Positions 26,144-34,767 are shown, numbered from the stretch's first letter. The stretch: DNA of 64,000 bases from CAIPVR01 sp049316905 (GCA_049316905.1 JBMOJH010000003.1:6207-70206); one strand, 5' to 3'. Numbers and translations: made by a program. Notes: generated by a model not told the origin, from the sequence alone.

Positions 26144-27049
26144 ATGGTCGCCCCGGCAGTCACCCCTCCGCTCCCGTTGGCCAGCCGGCTGGGCGCCTAC
26201 GTGGCCCTCACCAAGCCGCGCATCATCGAGCTCCTGCTCGTGACCACGGTGCCGACCATGGTGGTGGCCGAGGGCGGCGTGCCCCCGCTCTGGCTGATCG
26301 TGGCCACCGTGCTCGGCGGCACCTTCGCGGCGGGCGGCGCCAACGCCATCAACATGTACGTGGACCGCGACATCGACGCCCTGATGGAGCGCACCCGCGA
26401 CCGTCCGCTGGTGACCGGCGCGGTCACGCCGCGGGCGGCGCTCACCTTTGCCGTCGGCCTGGAGGTGGTGGCGTTCCTCTGGCTCTGGACCTTCGTGAAC
26501 CTGCTCTCCGCGGTCCTCGCCCTGTCGGCCTGCCTCTTCTACGTCTTCATCTACACGCTCTGGCTCAAGCGGACCTCGAGCCAGAACATCGTGATCGGCG
26601 GGGCCGCCGGCGCCGTGCCGGTGCTGATCGGGTGGTCGTCGGTGACGAACACCGTCTCGGTCTCCGCGGTGGTCCTGTTCGCGGTGATCTTCTTCTGGAC
26701 CCCGCCGCACTTCTGGGCGCTGGCCATCAAGTACAAGGACGACTACTCCCGGGCGGACGTCCCGATGCTGCCCTCGGTCGCGAGCTACCGCGACACCACC
26801 CGGAAGATGCTCGCCTACACGCTCGTGGTGTGGGCCCTCACCCTGGTCTTCGGGTGGACCGCCGAGCTCGGCCTCCTCTACTGGGTCGCCGCCGTGGTGC
26901 TGGGCGCCGTGTTCACCTGGATGTCGGTCGACGTGATGCGGACCGAGTCGCCGGCGAAGGCGATCCGGCTCTTCACCTTCTCCATCACCTACATCACGCT
27001 GCTCTTCGGCGTGATGGCCGCGGATGTCATCCTCCGCAACGGCTGGTAG
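26144..27049 (+). CDS. ctaB: Protoheme IX farnesyltransferase (heme O synthase)
   Basis: Adds a farnesyl group to heme B, making heme O. The 301-residue UbiA-type membrane protein has about nine helices. AYVALTKPRIIELLLVTTVP opens helix 1, the NMYVDRDIDALMERTRDRP loop holds the first D-x3-D prenyl-diphosphate site, and YKDDYSRADVPMLP the second. It precedes the oxidase cluster by 179 bp and supplies its cofactor together with ctaA. Confidence 0.95.
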   Translation: MVAPAVTPPLPLASRLGAYVALTKPRIIELLLVTTVPTMVVAEGGVPPLWLIVATVLGGTFAAGGANAINMYVDRDIDALMERTRDRPLVTGAVTPRAALTFAVGLEVVAFLWLWTFVNLLSAVLALSACLFYVFIYTLWLKRTSSQNIVIGGAAGAVPVLIGWSSVTNTVSVSAVVLFAVIFFWTPPHFWALAIKYKDDYSRADVPMLPSVASYRDTTRKMLAYTLVVWALTLVFGWTAELGLLYWVAAVVLGAVFTWMSVDVMRTESPAKAIRLFTFSITYITLLFGVMAADVILRNGW

Positions 27050-27110
27050 GCGGCCGGGCCCCGCGCGGGTCCCCGGCCTGACCATTTTCTCAGTCGCCGC
27101 GGGGGCGAGG

Positions 27111-27142
27111 TAGTGTCCGCCCACCGGTGTCCGGCACCGGTG
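27111..27142 (+). promoter_or_regulatory. Probable promoter and leader palindromes of the oxidase cluster
   Basis: TAGTGT (27111-27116) is a candidate -10 box giving a leader of about 105 nt. The leader carries two copies of the perfect palindrome CACCGGTG at 27122-27129 and 27135-27142, 13 bp apart, which may be a protein or RNA-level control site. Confidence 0.4.
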
Positions 27143-27228
27143 CGCCCGGCCGTCCGGGCGTCCCGACGCCGGTGCACCACCCGACCCACGGGGCCCGCCC
27201 CCGGACTGAGGTAGAGGTCACAGAACGC

Positions 27229-28800
27229 ATGGCACTGACCGAGACGAGACCGGAGACGGCGGGTCCCGCGCCCTCCGGTGACGACCGTCCCGCACCCGGT
27301 CCCGGCGAGCGTCTGCTCGGCACCGGCGACCACGTGGCCCTCGGCCGGCTGTACATCGGCGTGGCGCTGATGTTCGGCGTGGTCTGGGCCGCGGCACTGG
27401 CGGCCGCCGGGATCGACGTGCTCACCTCGAACGGCCTGCTCGGCACGTGGGCGCCGGGGCTCGCCACCAGCGCCCTCGTGGGGCTGGCGCTGCTCACGGC
27501 CGCGCCGCTGCTCCTCGGGGTGGCGGTCATCGTGGTGCCGCTCCAGCTCGGCTCGCCCTCCATCGCCTTCCCGCGAGCCCTCGCCCTCTCCCTCTGGACC
27601 TGGGCGCTCTCGGGCCTCGTGTTCCTCGTGAGCGTGGCGATCGACGGCGGCGTGGGCGGCACGAACGACCAGGCCACCCGCCTCGGCAACGTGGCGCTCG
27701 GCGCGGTGCTCGCCGCCCTGGTCCTCGGTGCCGTGTGCCTCGCCACCACCGTGATGTCGCACCGGCCGGAGGGCATGACCCTGCCGAAGGTGCCCTTCCT
27801 CGCCTGGGCGTCGCTGCTCGGTGCCTCGCTCTGGATCGCCACGCTGGCCTCCGCCTTCGCCCACATCGTCGTGGGCCAGGTGTCCCGCGCCGGCGCCACC
27901 ACGCTGGGCGTGGTCTTCGCCGACGGCGTGGCCTGGCTGCTCCGGGCGCCCGCCGTCTACGTCCTGGCCATCCCGGTGCTGGGCATCGCCCTCGACGCCG
28001 CCTCGACCGCTTCTGGTCACCGGCTCCGCCAGTACGGCGTGGGTCAGGCGCTCATCGGCGCCTTCGCCATCCTGTCCTTCGGTGCCTGGGCGCAGCTCCC
28101 GGCCGCGGTGAACACGGCCCTCTGGACCCTCTTCGCCCTGGCGATCGCGGTCCCGATCCTCGGCACCCTCGGCGCCGTGGGCGACATCCTCCGCCAGGGT
28201 CGCTCGAAGGCAACCCCCGCGCTGGTGTGCTCGGTCTTCGCCCTGTTCATGCTGCTCGGCGCGGTGGCCGCCGGCCTGACGATGGCGCTCGACCGGGCGG
28301 GTACCGGCCAGATCTTCGATCTCAACCAGGTGGCGCTCGCCTCCGCCCAGGGCTACTTCGTGCTGGGCGCCGCGCTCGTCGGCGGGCTCGGCGGGCTCTT
28401 CCAGTGGACGCCGCAGATCTGGGGTCGCGACGCCGCGTCGGGCCCGTCGATCGTGGCCGGCCTCCTCGTGCTGGCCGGCGGTGCGGTGCTCGGGACCGGC
28501 GCCCTCGGCCAGGGAGTGTCCCAGCAGAACGGCGCCGACACCGCCGCCCAGTTCTGGGGCCTGGTCACCGCCGTGGGCGGTGCGCTCCTGATCCTCGGTC
28601 TGATCGGCGCCTTCGCCTCGATGCTGCGGGCCGCCCGCGACGCCGGCGACGGCGGCTCGACCGACGTGGAGGGCCTCACCCTGGAGTGGGCGTTCCCGCT
28701 CCCGGCCGAGGGCGGCACCGTGCCCGAGGATCTGCCCGCCGTGACCTCTCCCTACCCGCTGGCCGACGCCCGTGAGGGCGGCACCGAGGAGCGCAGCTGA
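27229..28800 (+). CDS. Cytochrome oxidase subunit I-like protein lacking all heme and copper ligands
   Basis: A 523-residue polytopic membrane protein whose backbone aligns with CtaD. Anchors are VVPLQLGSPSIAFPRALALSLW against LLPLQIGARDVAFPRMNALSLW, EGMTLPKVP against PGMTLMKMP, RAPAVYVLAIP against GHPEVYIMILP, and FQWTPQIWG against FWWPKIFG. Every metal ligand is replaced: heme a positions by A82 and G375, CuB by A240, Q289 and L290, and heme a3 by A373. The cross-link tyrosine survives as Y244. It cannot be an oxidase; a structural, assembly or regulatory role is inferred. It is first in the cluster and overlaps the next gene by one base. Confidence 0.82.
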   Translation: MALTETRPETAGPAPSGDDRPAPGPGERLLGTGDHVALGRLYIGVALMFGVVWAAALAAAGIDVLTSNGLLGTWAPGLATSALVGLALLTAAPLLLGVAVIVVPLQLGSPSIAFPRALALSLWTWALSGLVFLVSVAIDGGVGGTNDQATRLGNVALGAVLAALVLGAVCLATTVMSHRPEGMTLPKVPFLAWASLLGASLWIATLASAFAHIVVGQVSRAGATTLGVVFADGVAWLLRAPAVYVLAIPVLGIALDAASTASGHRLRQYGVGQALIGAFAILSFGAWAQLPAAVNTALWTLFALAIAVPILGTLGAVGDILRQGRSKATPALVCSVFALFMLLGAVAAGLTMALDRAGTGQIFDLNQVALASAQGYFVLGAALVGGLGGLFQWTPQIWGRDAASGPSIVAGLLVLAGGAVLGTGALGQGVSQQNGADTAAQFWGLVTAVGGALLILGLIGAFASMLRAARDAGDGGSTDVEGLTLEWAFPLPAEGGTVPEDLPAVTSPYPLADAREGGTEERS

Positions 28801-29375
28801 TGGCCGAGACCGCGGCCCTAACCGCACCCGTCCTCCCCCGGCGGCGCGAGCTGCTGTTCGGCACCGCCTTCGCCACTGCCGGCGTCCTGATGGTGATGGT
28901 GACCCTGATCGGCGCCTACCTGGCGGTGCGGGGTGCCTCCGGCACGGCGTTCCTGCCGGACAACAAGATCCCGCTCTCGCAGCCGAACATGATGCTGCTC
29001 ACCATCGTGATGTCGGTGTTCACGATGCAGTGGGCCGTGTACGCGATCTCCCGAGACGACCGCAAGCACACCTACCTCGCACTCGGGGTGACGCTGCTCC
29101 TCGGCTTCGCCTTCGCCAACCAGCAGACCTTCCTGTGGAAGCAGGCCTCGGTCGTGCTCGAGAAGACCGGTGGGGCGCTCTTCTACTGCGTCACCGGTGG
29201 CTCCTTCGCCATGGTGGTGGTGGGGATGATCTTCATCGCCCTGATGGCCTTCCGGGCCCTCGGCGGCCAGTTCGACAGCCGTCAGCCCGACGGGATCTCC
29301 GCGGCGGCCATCTTCTGGTACGCCGCGGCCGCCGTGTACGCGGTGGTCTGGATCGCCGTCTACATCATGAAGTGA
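28800..29375 (+). CDS. Cytochrome oxidase subunit III-like membrane protein, divergent
   Basis: A 191-residue protein with five hydrophobic helices, the layout of short bacterial subunit III. It follows the ligand-less subunit I with a TGATG overlap. Compared with the true CtaE downstream, GFHGAHVAVGVLML becomes GGSFAMVVVGMIFI, so both conserved histidines are gone, and the glutamate region QVYEFTEFVKEG becomes QQTFLWKQASVV. Loss of these lipid- and proton-path residues matches the degeneration of its neighbour. It probably pairs with the subunit I-like protein. Confidence 0.7.
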   Translation: MAETAALTAPVLPRRRELLFGTAFATAGVLMVMVTLIGAYLAVRGASGTAFLPDNKIPLSQPNMMLLTIVMSVFTMQWAVYAISRDDRKHTYLALGVTLLLGFAFANQQTFLWKQASVVLEKTGGALFYCVTGGSFAMVVVGMIFIALMAFRALGGQFDSRQPDGISAAAIFWYAAAAVYAVVWIAVYIMK

Positions 29376-29382
29376 GTCAGGG

Positions 29383-30273
29383 ATGATCACTCGGGGTTCC
29401 AAGTTCTTCTACGCAGCGGCGATCACCTCGTTCGTCGCCGCGCTCGTCTACGGCTTCATCACGAGCGCCGCAGCGGGAGCCGGCACCGTGGGTGCCGTCT
29501 CCGACGGCGGCCTGGTGAACGCGATCATCGGCCCGCTCAGCTTCGGCTGGAAGGGCGGGGTCGGCGAGCACATCGGCTACTCGATCCTCATGGGATTCGC
29601 GGCGATCATGGCCGGCCTCGGCGGCTTCGCCACGGCCTTCCGTGACGGCAACGCCGAGGCCGTCGCGCAGGTGGAGCACCGGACGCACGCCCGGCCGGTC
29701 ACCGTGCCGATCGGCCTGAGCTACTGGCCGCTGCTCGCCGCCTTCGGCGTGGTCATCACCGTCGTGGGCCTCGCGGTCGACAGCCTCTACTTCGTGGTCG
29801 GCCTGGTGGTCCTGGCGGTCGCCGGGCTCTCCTGGACGGTCCGGGCCTGGGCCGAACGGGCCACGGGCGACCAGAGCACCAACCGGGAGCTCCGTCACCA
29901 GCTGATGGACCCGCTGGAGATCCCCGTGGTCTCGGTGCTCGTGGCCGCGGTCATCATCCTCTGCGTCTCGCGACTCCTCCTGGCCATCCCGGTGGGCGCG
30001 GCGACCTTCGTCATCATCATCGCTGCGGTCGTGATCTTCGTGACCGCCATCGTCCTGGCCAACCGGCCCGAGCTGAAGCGCTCGGTGGTGGCCACGGTGC
30101 TGGTCGTCGGCGGTCTGGTCATCATCGGGTCCGGCATCGCCGGCGGCGTGGCCGGTCCGATCGGGCACGGCGAGGAAGGCCTCGGTCGGGGTGCTTCCGT
30201 GGTCGTGCCCGATTCGGCAACGGCTCCGACGCAGGTGGATACTGACGCCGCCGCTCGCGCGGTCGGCGACTGA
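29383..30273 (+). CDS. Multi-pass membrane protein of the oxidase cluster, function unknown
   Basis: A 296-residue protein with about seven hydrophobic segments (near 8-28, 60-80, 112-130, 132-152, 182-200, 205-225, 232-252) and a periplasmic-type low-complexity end. The first segment (KFFYAAAITSFVAALVYGF) and the SYWPLLAAFGVVITVVGL block resemble parts of actinobacterial subunit IV (CtaF), so it may be a fused or duplicated accessory subunit. It starts 8 nt after the subunit III-like gene and ends 10 nt before ctaC, so it belongs to the same transcript. I do not recognise a family. Confidence 0.6.
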   Translation: MITRGSKFFYAAAITSFVAALVYGFITSAAAGAGTVGAVSDGGLVNAIIGPLSFGWKGGVGEHIGYSILMGFAAIMAGLGGFATAFRDGNAEAVAQVEHRTHARPVTVPIGLSYWPLLAAFGVVITVVGLAVDSLYFVVGLVVLAVAGLSWTVRAWAERATGDQSTNRELRHQLMDPLEIPVVSVLVAAVIILCVSRLLLAIPVGAATFVIIIAAVVIFVTAIVLANRPELKRSVVATVLVVGGLVIIGSGIAGGVAGPIGHGEEGLGRGASVVVPDSATAPTQVDTDAAARAVGD

Positions 30274-30283
30274 GAGGTTGGGA

Positions 30284-31474
30284 ATGCGCAACAAGCGGAA
30301 CGCGACGATCGCCGCGGTCATCGGGACCGTCGCCCTCGTCGTCTTCTTCTGGCTGATCGTCCGCAACATCGGCGATCCGGCCGGACACCCGCTCAACACA
30401 CTGGCCCCGCGGGGCCGCCAGTCCCAGGACATCCAGAACCTGGTGATCCCCGTGTTCGCAGTGGCGGGCATCATCTTCATCCTCGTCGAGGTGGCGATCA
30501 TCTGGATGGTCGTCCGCTTCCGTCGCAACCGTGACGACGTGGACGGCGAGGGCGAGCCCACGCAGACCCACGGCAACACGCCGCTGGAGATCGGCTGGAC
30601 CGTCGTGCCGGCGCTGATCCTGGCCGTGCTCGCGGTGTTCAACGTCCAGACGATCCTGGCCCTCGACGACACCGGCCCGAAGCCGCTCGAGGTGACCGTG
30701 GTCGGCCAGCAGTGGTGGTGGGAGTACCGCTACGACCTGAACGGCGACAAGACGCCCGACATCATCACCGCCACCCAGATGGTCATCCCGGCCAAGAAGG
30801 ACGTGACGGTCAAGATCCAGTCGAACGACGTGATCCACTCGTTCTGGATCCCCGCCATCAACGGGAAGAAGGACGCGGTCCCCGGCCGGACCCACGACCT
30901 GGTGCTGACCGCGAACGAGCCGGGCATCTTCGAGGGCCAGTGCACGGAGTACTGCGGCCTCTCCCACGGTGTGATGCGCATGCAGGTCAAGGCGCTGCCG
31001 GCGGCGGAGTACGAGCGGTGGGTGAAGCGGATGACCACCCCGCCGGAGCAGCCCACGTCCGAGCTCGCCAAGGCCGGCCAGGAGCTGTTCGTGGGCCAGT
31101 GCGCCCGCTGCCACGAGATCAACGGCCTCAACCCCGACTCGAAGAAGCCGTACACCTACGACGCCAAGCCGAGCCCCGACTACGGCGAGGAGGTCAACAC
31201 CTCCCTCGCGTCGCGCAACGCGCCGAACCTGACGCACCTGATGATGCGCCAGACCTTCGCCGGCAACCTGCTGAACCTGTACCAGGGCAAGGGCTCGACC
31301 GAGGTCACCGCGGTGCCCGAGGGCATCCCCGACACCAACAACATCAAGCGCTGGCTCCGGAACCCCCAGGACGTGAAGCCCATGGACCCGGAGAACAACC
31401 AGGGCATGCCGAACCTGAACCTGAGTGAGCAGCAGATCGACGAGCTCACCGCCTACCTCGTGACGCTCAAGTAG
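30284..31474 (+). CDS. ctaC: Cytochrome c oxidase subunit II with fused cytochrome c (caa3 type)
   Basis: Takes electrons into the oxidase through CuA. The 396-residue protein begins with a signal/anchor helix, followed by a second membrane helix near 55-80. The CuA site is complete: H185, C220, E222, C224, H228 and M231 in GQCTEYCGLSHGVM. QQWWWEYRYD is the aromatic docking patch. A C-terminal cytochrome c domain has C273-x2-C276-H277, so electrons can be delivered by a covalent heme domain. GAGAGG precedes the ATG. Confidence 0.97.
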   Translation: MRNKRNATIAAVIGTVALVVFFWLIVRNIGDPAGHPLNTLAPRGRQSQDIQNLVIPVFAVAGIIFILVEVAIIWMVVRFRRNRDDVDGEGEPTQTHGNTPLEIGWTVVPALILAVLAVFNVQTILALDDTGPKPLEVTVVGQQWWWEYRYDLNGDKTPDIITATQMVIPAKKDVTVKIQSNDVIHSFWIPAINGKKDAVPGRTHDLVLTANEPGIFEGQCTEYCGLSHGVMRMQVKALPAAEYERWVKRMTTPPEQPTSELAKAGQELFVGQCARCHEINGLNPDSKKPYTYDAKPSPDYGEEVNTSLASRNAPNLTHLMMRQTFAGNLLNLYQGKGSTEVTAVPEGIPDTNNIKRWLRNPQDVKPMDPENNQGMPNLNLSEQQIDELTAYLVTLK

Positions 31475-31520
31475 CGCGACCCGACCACCCGCACCACGGA
31501 ACGACGAGGAAACGAAACCC

Positions 31521-33620
31521 ATGGCCATCACCGAGGCGCGACCGCCGCTCGAGCTCACCACCGGTGACACCGAGCTGGCGCCCACCAAGCCGCTCGGCGT
31601 GTTCAGCCGGCCGACGTCCACCCACGGGTGGGCATCGTGGTTCACCACGGTGGACCACAAGAAGATCGGCATCATGTACGGCTTCGCGTCGTTCTTCTTC
31701 CTGCTGGTCGGCGGGTTCGAGGCGATCCTGATCCGCACCCAGCTGGCGGTGCCGAACAACAAGCTGCTGTCGGCCGACCTGTACAACCAGGTCTTCACGA
31801 TGCACGGCGTGACCATGGTGTTCCTCGTGGTCATGCCGCTCGCCGCGGCGTTCGCGAACTACCTGCTGCCGCTGCAGATCGGCGCCCGTGACGTGGCGTT
31901 CCCGCGCATGAACGCGTTGTCGCTCTGGATCTGGCTGTTCGGCGCGATCTTCTTCAACACCTCGTGGCTGCTCGGCGGCGGCGCCAACGGTGGCTGGTTC
32001 AACTACGCCCCGAACTCCGGCGTGGTGTTCTCCCCGGGCCACGGGATCGACTTCTACGCCGTCGGCCTGCTCATCATGGGCATCGGCTCCACGGTCTCGG
32101 CGATCAACCTGACCGTGACCGTGCTGAACATGCGCGCGCCGGGCATGACGCTCATGAAGATGCCGGTCTTCACCTGGATGACCTTCATCGTGCAGGTCCT
32201 GCTGGTGTTCGCCCTGCCGGTGATCACCGTGGCGCTCTTCCTGCTGACCTTCGACCGACTCTACGACGCCACGTTCTTCAACGCCGCCAAGGGTGGCGAC
32301 CCGTTCCTGTGGGAGCACCTCTTCTGGATCTTCGGTCACCCGGAGGTCTACATCATGATCCTGCCGAGCTTCGGCATCGTGTCCGAGGTGATCCCGACCT
32401 TCTCCCGGAAGCCGATCTTCGGCTACCCGTTCATGGTCGGCTCGGGCATCGCGATCGGCTTCATGGGCTGGGGCGTGTGGGCCCACCACATGTTCGCCTC
32501 CGGCATGGGCCCGATCTCGGTGCTGGCGTTCTCGCTCGCCACGATGTTCATCGCGGTGCCCACCGGCGTGAAGATCCTGAACTGGATGGCCACCATGTAC
32601 GGCGGTCGCCTGCGGTTCACCACCGCCATGCTCTTCTCCATCGGCCTGGTGGGCATGTTCACCATCGGCGGCCTGTCGGGCGTGACCCACGCGTTCGCCC
32701 CGGCCGACACCCAGCAGACCGACACGTACTACATCGTCGCCCACTTCCACTACGTGCTGTTCGGCGGCGCCCTGCTCGGGCTCTTCTCGGGCATGTACTT
32801 CTGGTGGCCGAAGATCTTCGGCTACTTCCTCGGCGAGAAGATGGGCAAGTGGCACTTCTGGCTGATGCTGGTGGGCTTCAACCTCACCTTCGGCCCGATG
32901 CACATCCTGGGCCTCCAGGGCATGATGCGCCGGACCTTCACCTACACCCAGGGCCAGGGCTTCAACTTCTGGAACATGGTCGCCACCAGCGGCGCCTACC
33001 TGCTGGCCATCTCGATCATCGTGTTCATGGTGAACGTGGCGCTGAGCTACCGGAAGCACCGCACGCACCCGGTGAACCCCGGGCCCGACCCGTGGGACGC
33101 CCGTTCGCTCGAGTGGATGGTCCCGTCGCCCACCCCGGAGCACAACTTCGACGAGGTGCCCGTGGTGGAGGACTTCGATGAGTTCTGGCACCGCAAGTAC
33201 GGCCACGACGACGACGGCCGCCTCGTGCGGGTGGCCCGCACCGAGGACGTGGTGCAGTCCGGTGACGCGGAGGACGTGCACCTGCCGTCGCCGTCCTACT
33301 GGCCGCTCGTGCTCGCCGCCGGCCTGCCGCTCATCGGCTACGGCGTGATCTTCTCCCTCTACTGGGCCATCCCGGGCGTGATCCTGCTGATCGCCGGCAT
33401 CTACGGCTGGGTGATGGAGCCCTCGACCGATCCCGCGGCCTCGCACGGCCACGACGACCACGAGCCCGAGGGCGACGAGCCGGACGCCGAGGCCAAGGAA
33501 CTGCCGACGGATGCCGAGGGCGGCTCTGCCGACGGCACCGAGGGCGACGCCGCGGAGGGCGACGCCGAGCGCACGCCGGAGCCGGCCATGGCCAGCACGG
33601 AGGAGACGACCGTTGGCTGA
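31521..33620 (+). CDS. ctaD: Cytochrome c oxidase subunit I (aa3)
   Basis: Catalytic subunit that reduces oxygen and pumps protons. Of 699 residues the first 550 form the 12-helix core. Heme a ligands are H95 and H410, heme a3 H408, CuB H273, H322 and H323, with Y277 as cross-linked tyrosine. Near 570 two further hydrophobic helices appear, followed by a C-terminal tail of about 70 residues rich in Asp, Glu and Ala. The tail is unusually long and acidic, with no predicted function. It overlaps ctaE by 8 nt. Confidence 0.98.
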   Translation: MAITEARPPLELTTGDTELAPTKPLGVFSRPTSTHGWASWFTTVDHKKIGIMYGFASFFFLLVGGFEAILIRTQLAVPNNKLLSADLYNQVFTMHGVTMVFLVVMPLAAAFANYLLPLQIGARDVAFPRMNALSLWIWLFGAIFFNTSWLLGGGANGGWFNYAPNSGVVFSPGHGIDFYAVGLLIMGIGSTVSAINLTVTVLNMRAPGMTLMKMPVFTWMTFIVQVLLVFALPVITVALFLLTFDRLYDATFFNAAKGGDPFLWEHLFWIFGHPEVYIMILPSFGIVSEVIPTFSRKPIFGYPFMVGSGIAIGFMGWGVWAHHMFASGMGPISVLAFSLATMFIAVPTGVKILNWMATMYGGRLRFTTAMLFSIGLVGMFTIGGLSGVTHAFAPADTQQTDTYYIVAHFHYVLFGGALLGLFSGMYFWWPKIFGYFLGEKMGKWHFWLMLVGFNLTFGPMHILGLQGMMRRTFTYTQGQGFNFWNMVATSGAYLLAISIIVFMVNVALSYRKHRTHPVNPGPDPWDARSLEWMVPSPTPEHNFDEVPVVEDFDEFWHRKYGHDDDGRLVRVARTEDVVQSGDAEDVHLPSPSYWPLVLAAGLPLIGYGVIFSLYWAIPGVILLIAGIYGWVMEPSTDPAASHGHDDHEPEGDEPDAEAKELPTDAEGGSADGTEGDAAEGDAERTPEPAMASTEETTVG

Positions 33621-34242
33621 CATCACGCTCGAGCCGCTGGAGGACGTGGAGTTCCCCGACGACATCCACGCCACCTCCACCGGCATCTCCAACGCCAAGT
33701 TGGCGATGTGGACCTACCTGGCGTCGGACTGCCTGCTCTTCGGTGGCCTGATCTCCACCTACATGCTCTACCGCAACCGTCCTGGTGAGGTCCCGGGCCT
33801 CGCGGGCAGCCCCGTGCGGGCCTCGGAGCTCTTCAACATCCCCTTCACCTCCATGACGAGCTTCATCCTGCTGATGAGCTCGCTCACCATGGTGCTCGCG
33901 GTGAACTGCGTGATCCGTGGCGACGTGCGGCGGATGCGGCTCTGGCTGGTGAGCACCGCCGTGCTCGGCGGTCTCTTCCTCGGCGGCCAGGTCTACGAGT
34001 TCACCGAGTTCGTGAAGGAGGGCCTGGGCTTCACCGCCAACGTGTCGGCCTCCTCCTTCTTCGCCCTCACCGGCTTCCACGGCGCGCACGTGGCCGTGGG
34101 CGTGCTCATGCTGCTCTCGGCCGTCGGCTACTCGATGCGCAAGGAGCTGAACGCCGAGGCCGTGGAGACACTCGGCCTGTACTGGCACTTCGTCGACATC
34201 GTCTGGGTCGTGATCTTCGCGATCGTGTACCTGATCCCCTGA
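33613..34242 (+). CDS. ctaE: Cytochrome c oxidase subunit III
   Basis: Structural subunit that stabilises proton uptake. The 209-residue, five-helix protein has WTYLASDCLLFGGLISTYML, the QVYEFTEFVKEG segment and FHGAHVAVGVLML, the histidine-containing family signature. The TTG at 33613 is preferred because GGAGGAG sits 7 nt upstream and the frame before it has no similarity. It starts inside the end of ctaD, giving tight coupling. Confidence 0.95.
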   Translation: MADITLEPLEDVEFPDDIHATSTGISNAKLAMWTYLASDCLLFGGLISTYMLYRNRPGEVPGLAGSPVRASELFNIPFTSMTSFILLMSSLTMVLAVNCVIRGDVRRMRLWLVSTAVLGGLFLGGQVYEFTEFVKEGLGFTANVSASSFFALTGFHGAHVAVGVLMLLSAVGYSMRKELNAEAVETLGLYWHFVDIVWVVIFAIVYLIP

Positions 34243-34252
34243 GGGAGCTTCC

Positions 34253-34678
34253 GTGAGCGCAACGATCGAGGAACTCGACGACGACTCCCCGGTGCACCCG
34301 GGCGAGCACCACACCCACGGCCCGTCCGACGGGCAGTACTTCACGATCTTCTGGATCCTCGTCGCCATCACGGCGCTCGAGGTGTCCACCTACTTCTGGG
34401 ACACGTGGTTCGGCGAGGGCTCGTGGCCGATCGCCGTGGCGCTCCTGCTGCTGATGATGGTGGTGAAGTTCGGGCTGATCGCCTCGTTCTTCATGCACCT
34501 GCGCTTCGACAGCCGGCTGCTCACGCGGATCTTCTACTTCGGCCTGGCCATCGCCCTGGCCGTGTACCTGGTGGCGCTGTCGGTCATGAACATCTGGACC
34601 GACAACGGGAACCCGTGGTTCAACGACCCGCCGCCGAACGTGTCGCCGCCCACCACGGCCCCTCCGGCCGGCGGCTGA
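34253..34678 (+). CDS. ctaF: Cytochrome c oxidase subunit IV (prokaryotic type)
   Basis: A 141-residue accessory subunit with three membrane helices: YFTIFWILVAITALEVSTYF, the region ending FGLIASFFMHLRFDSRLL, and IFYFGLAIALAVYLVALSVM. This layout and the FFMHLRFD motif identify the COX4_pro family. It closes the oxidase operon; a hairpin follows 25 nt later. Confidence 0.88.
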   Translation: MSATIEELDDDSPVHPGEHHTHGPSDGQYFTIFWILVAITALEVSTYFWDTWFGEGSWPIAVALLLLMMVVKFGLIASFFMHLRFDSRLLTRIFYFGLAIALAVYLVALSVMNIWTDNGNPWFNDPPPNVSPPTTAPPAGG

Positions 34679-34703
34679 GGCTCCCGTCCGCCCGACCCAT
34701 GCT

Positions 34704-34744
34704 CCCCTGAGCGTCCTTGCCCCTCAGGGGTACGTACGCTCAGG
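34704..34744. terminator. Hairpin pair between convergent ctaF and ABC permease genes
   Basis: CCCCTGAG (34704-34711) pairs with CTCAGGGG (34723-34730). The overlapping arm CCTGAGCGT (34706-34714) can instead pair with ACGCTCAGG (34736-34744). No U-tract follows. Both alternatives could stop transcripts from either side. Confidence 0.5.
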
Positions 34745-34767
34745 AGAACGTGTCGCTCGGTGCGAGG

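Noticed and set aside
25067..27124. 685-codon reverse-strand frame extending ctaA through ctaB
   Set aside because: Family similarity begins at the GTG at 26032. The upstream part is antisense to ctaB and there is a -10 box right before the GTG.
27229..28800. Decaying ctaD pseudogene
   Set aside because: No frameshift or stop, normal G/C third positions, and fold residues preserved while ligands are specifically lost; selection as a non-catalytic protein fits better.
31467..33698. 743-codon reverse-strand frame opposite ctaD
   Set aside because: Perfectly antisense to a certain gene, with His/Arg/Val-rich low complexity and no recognisable motif.
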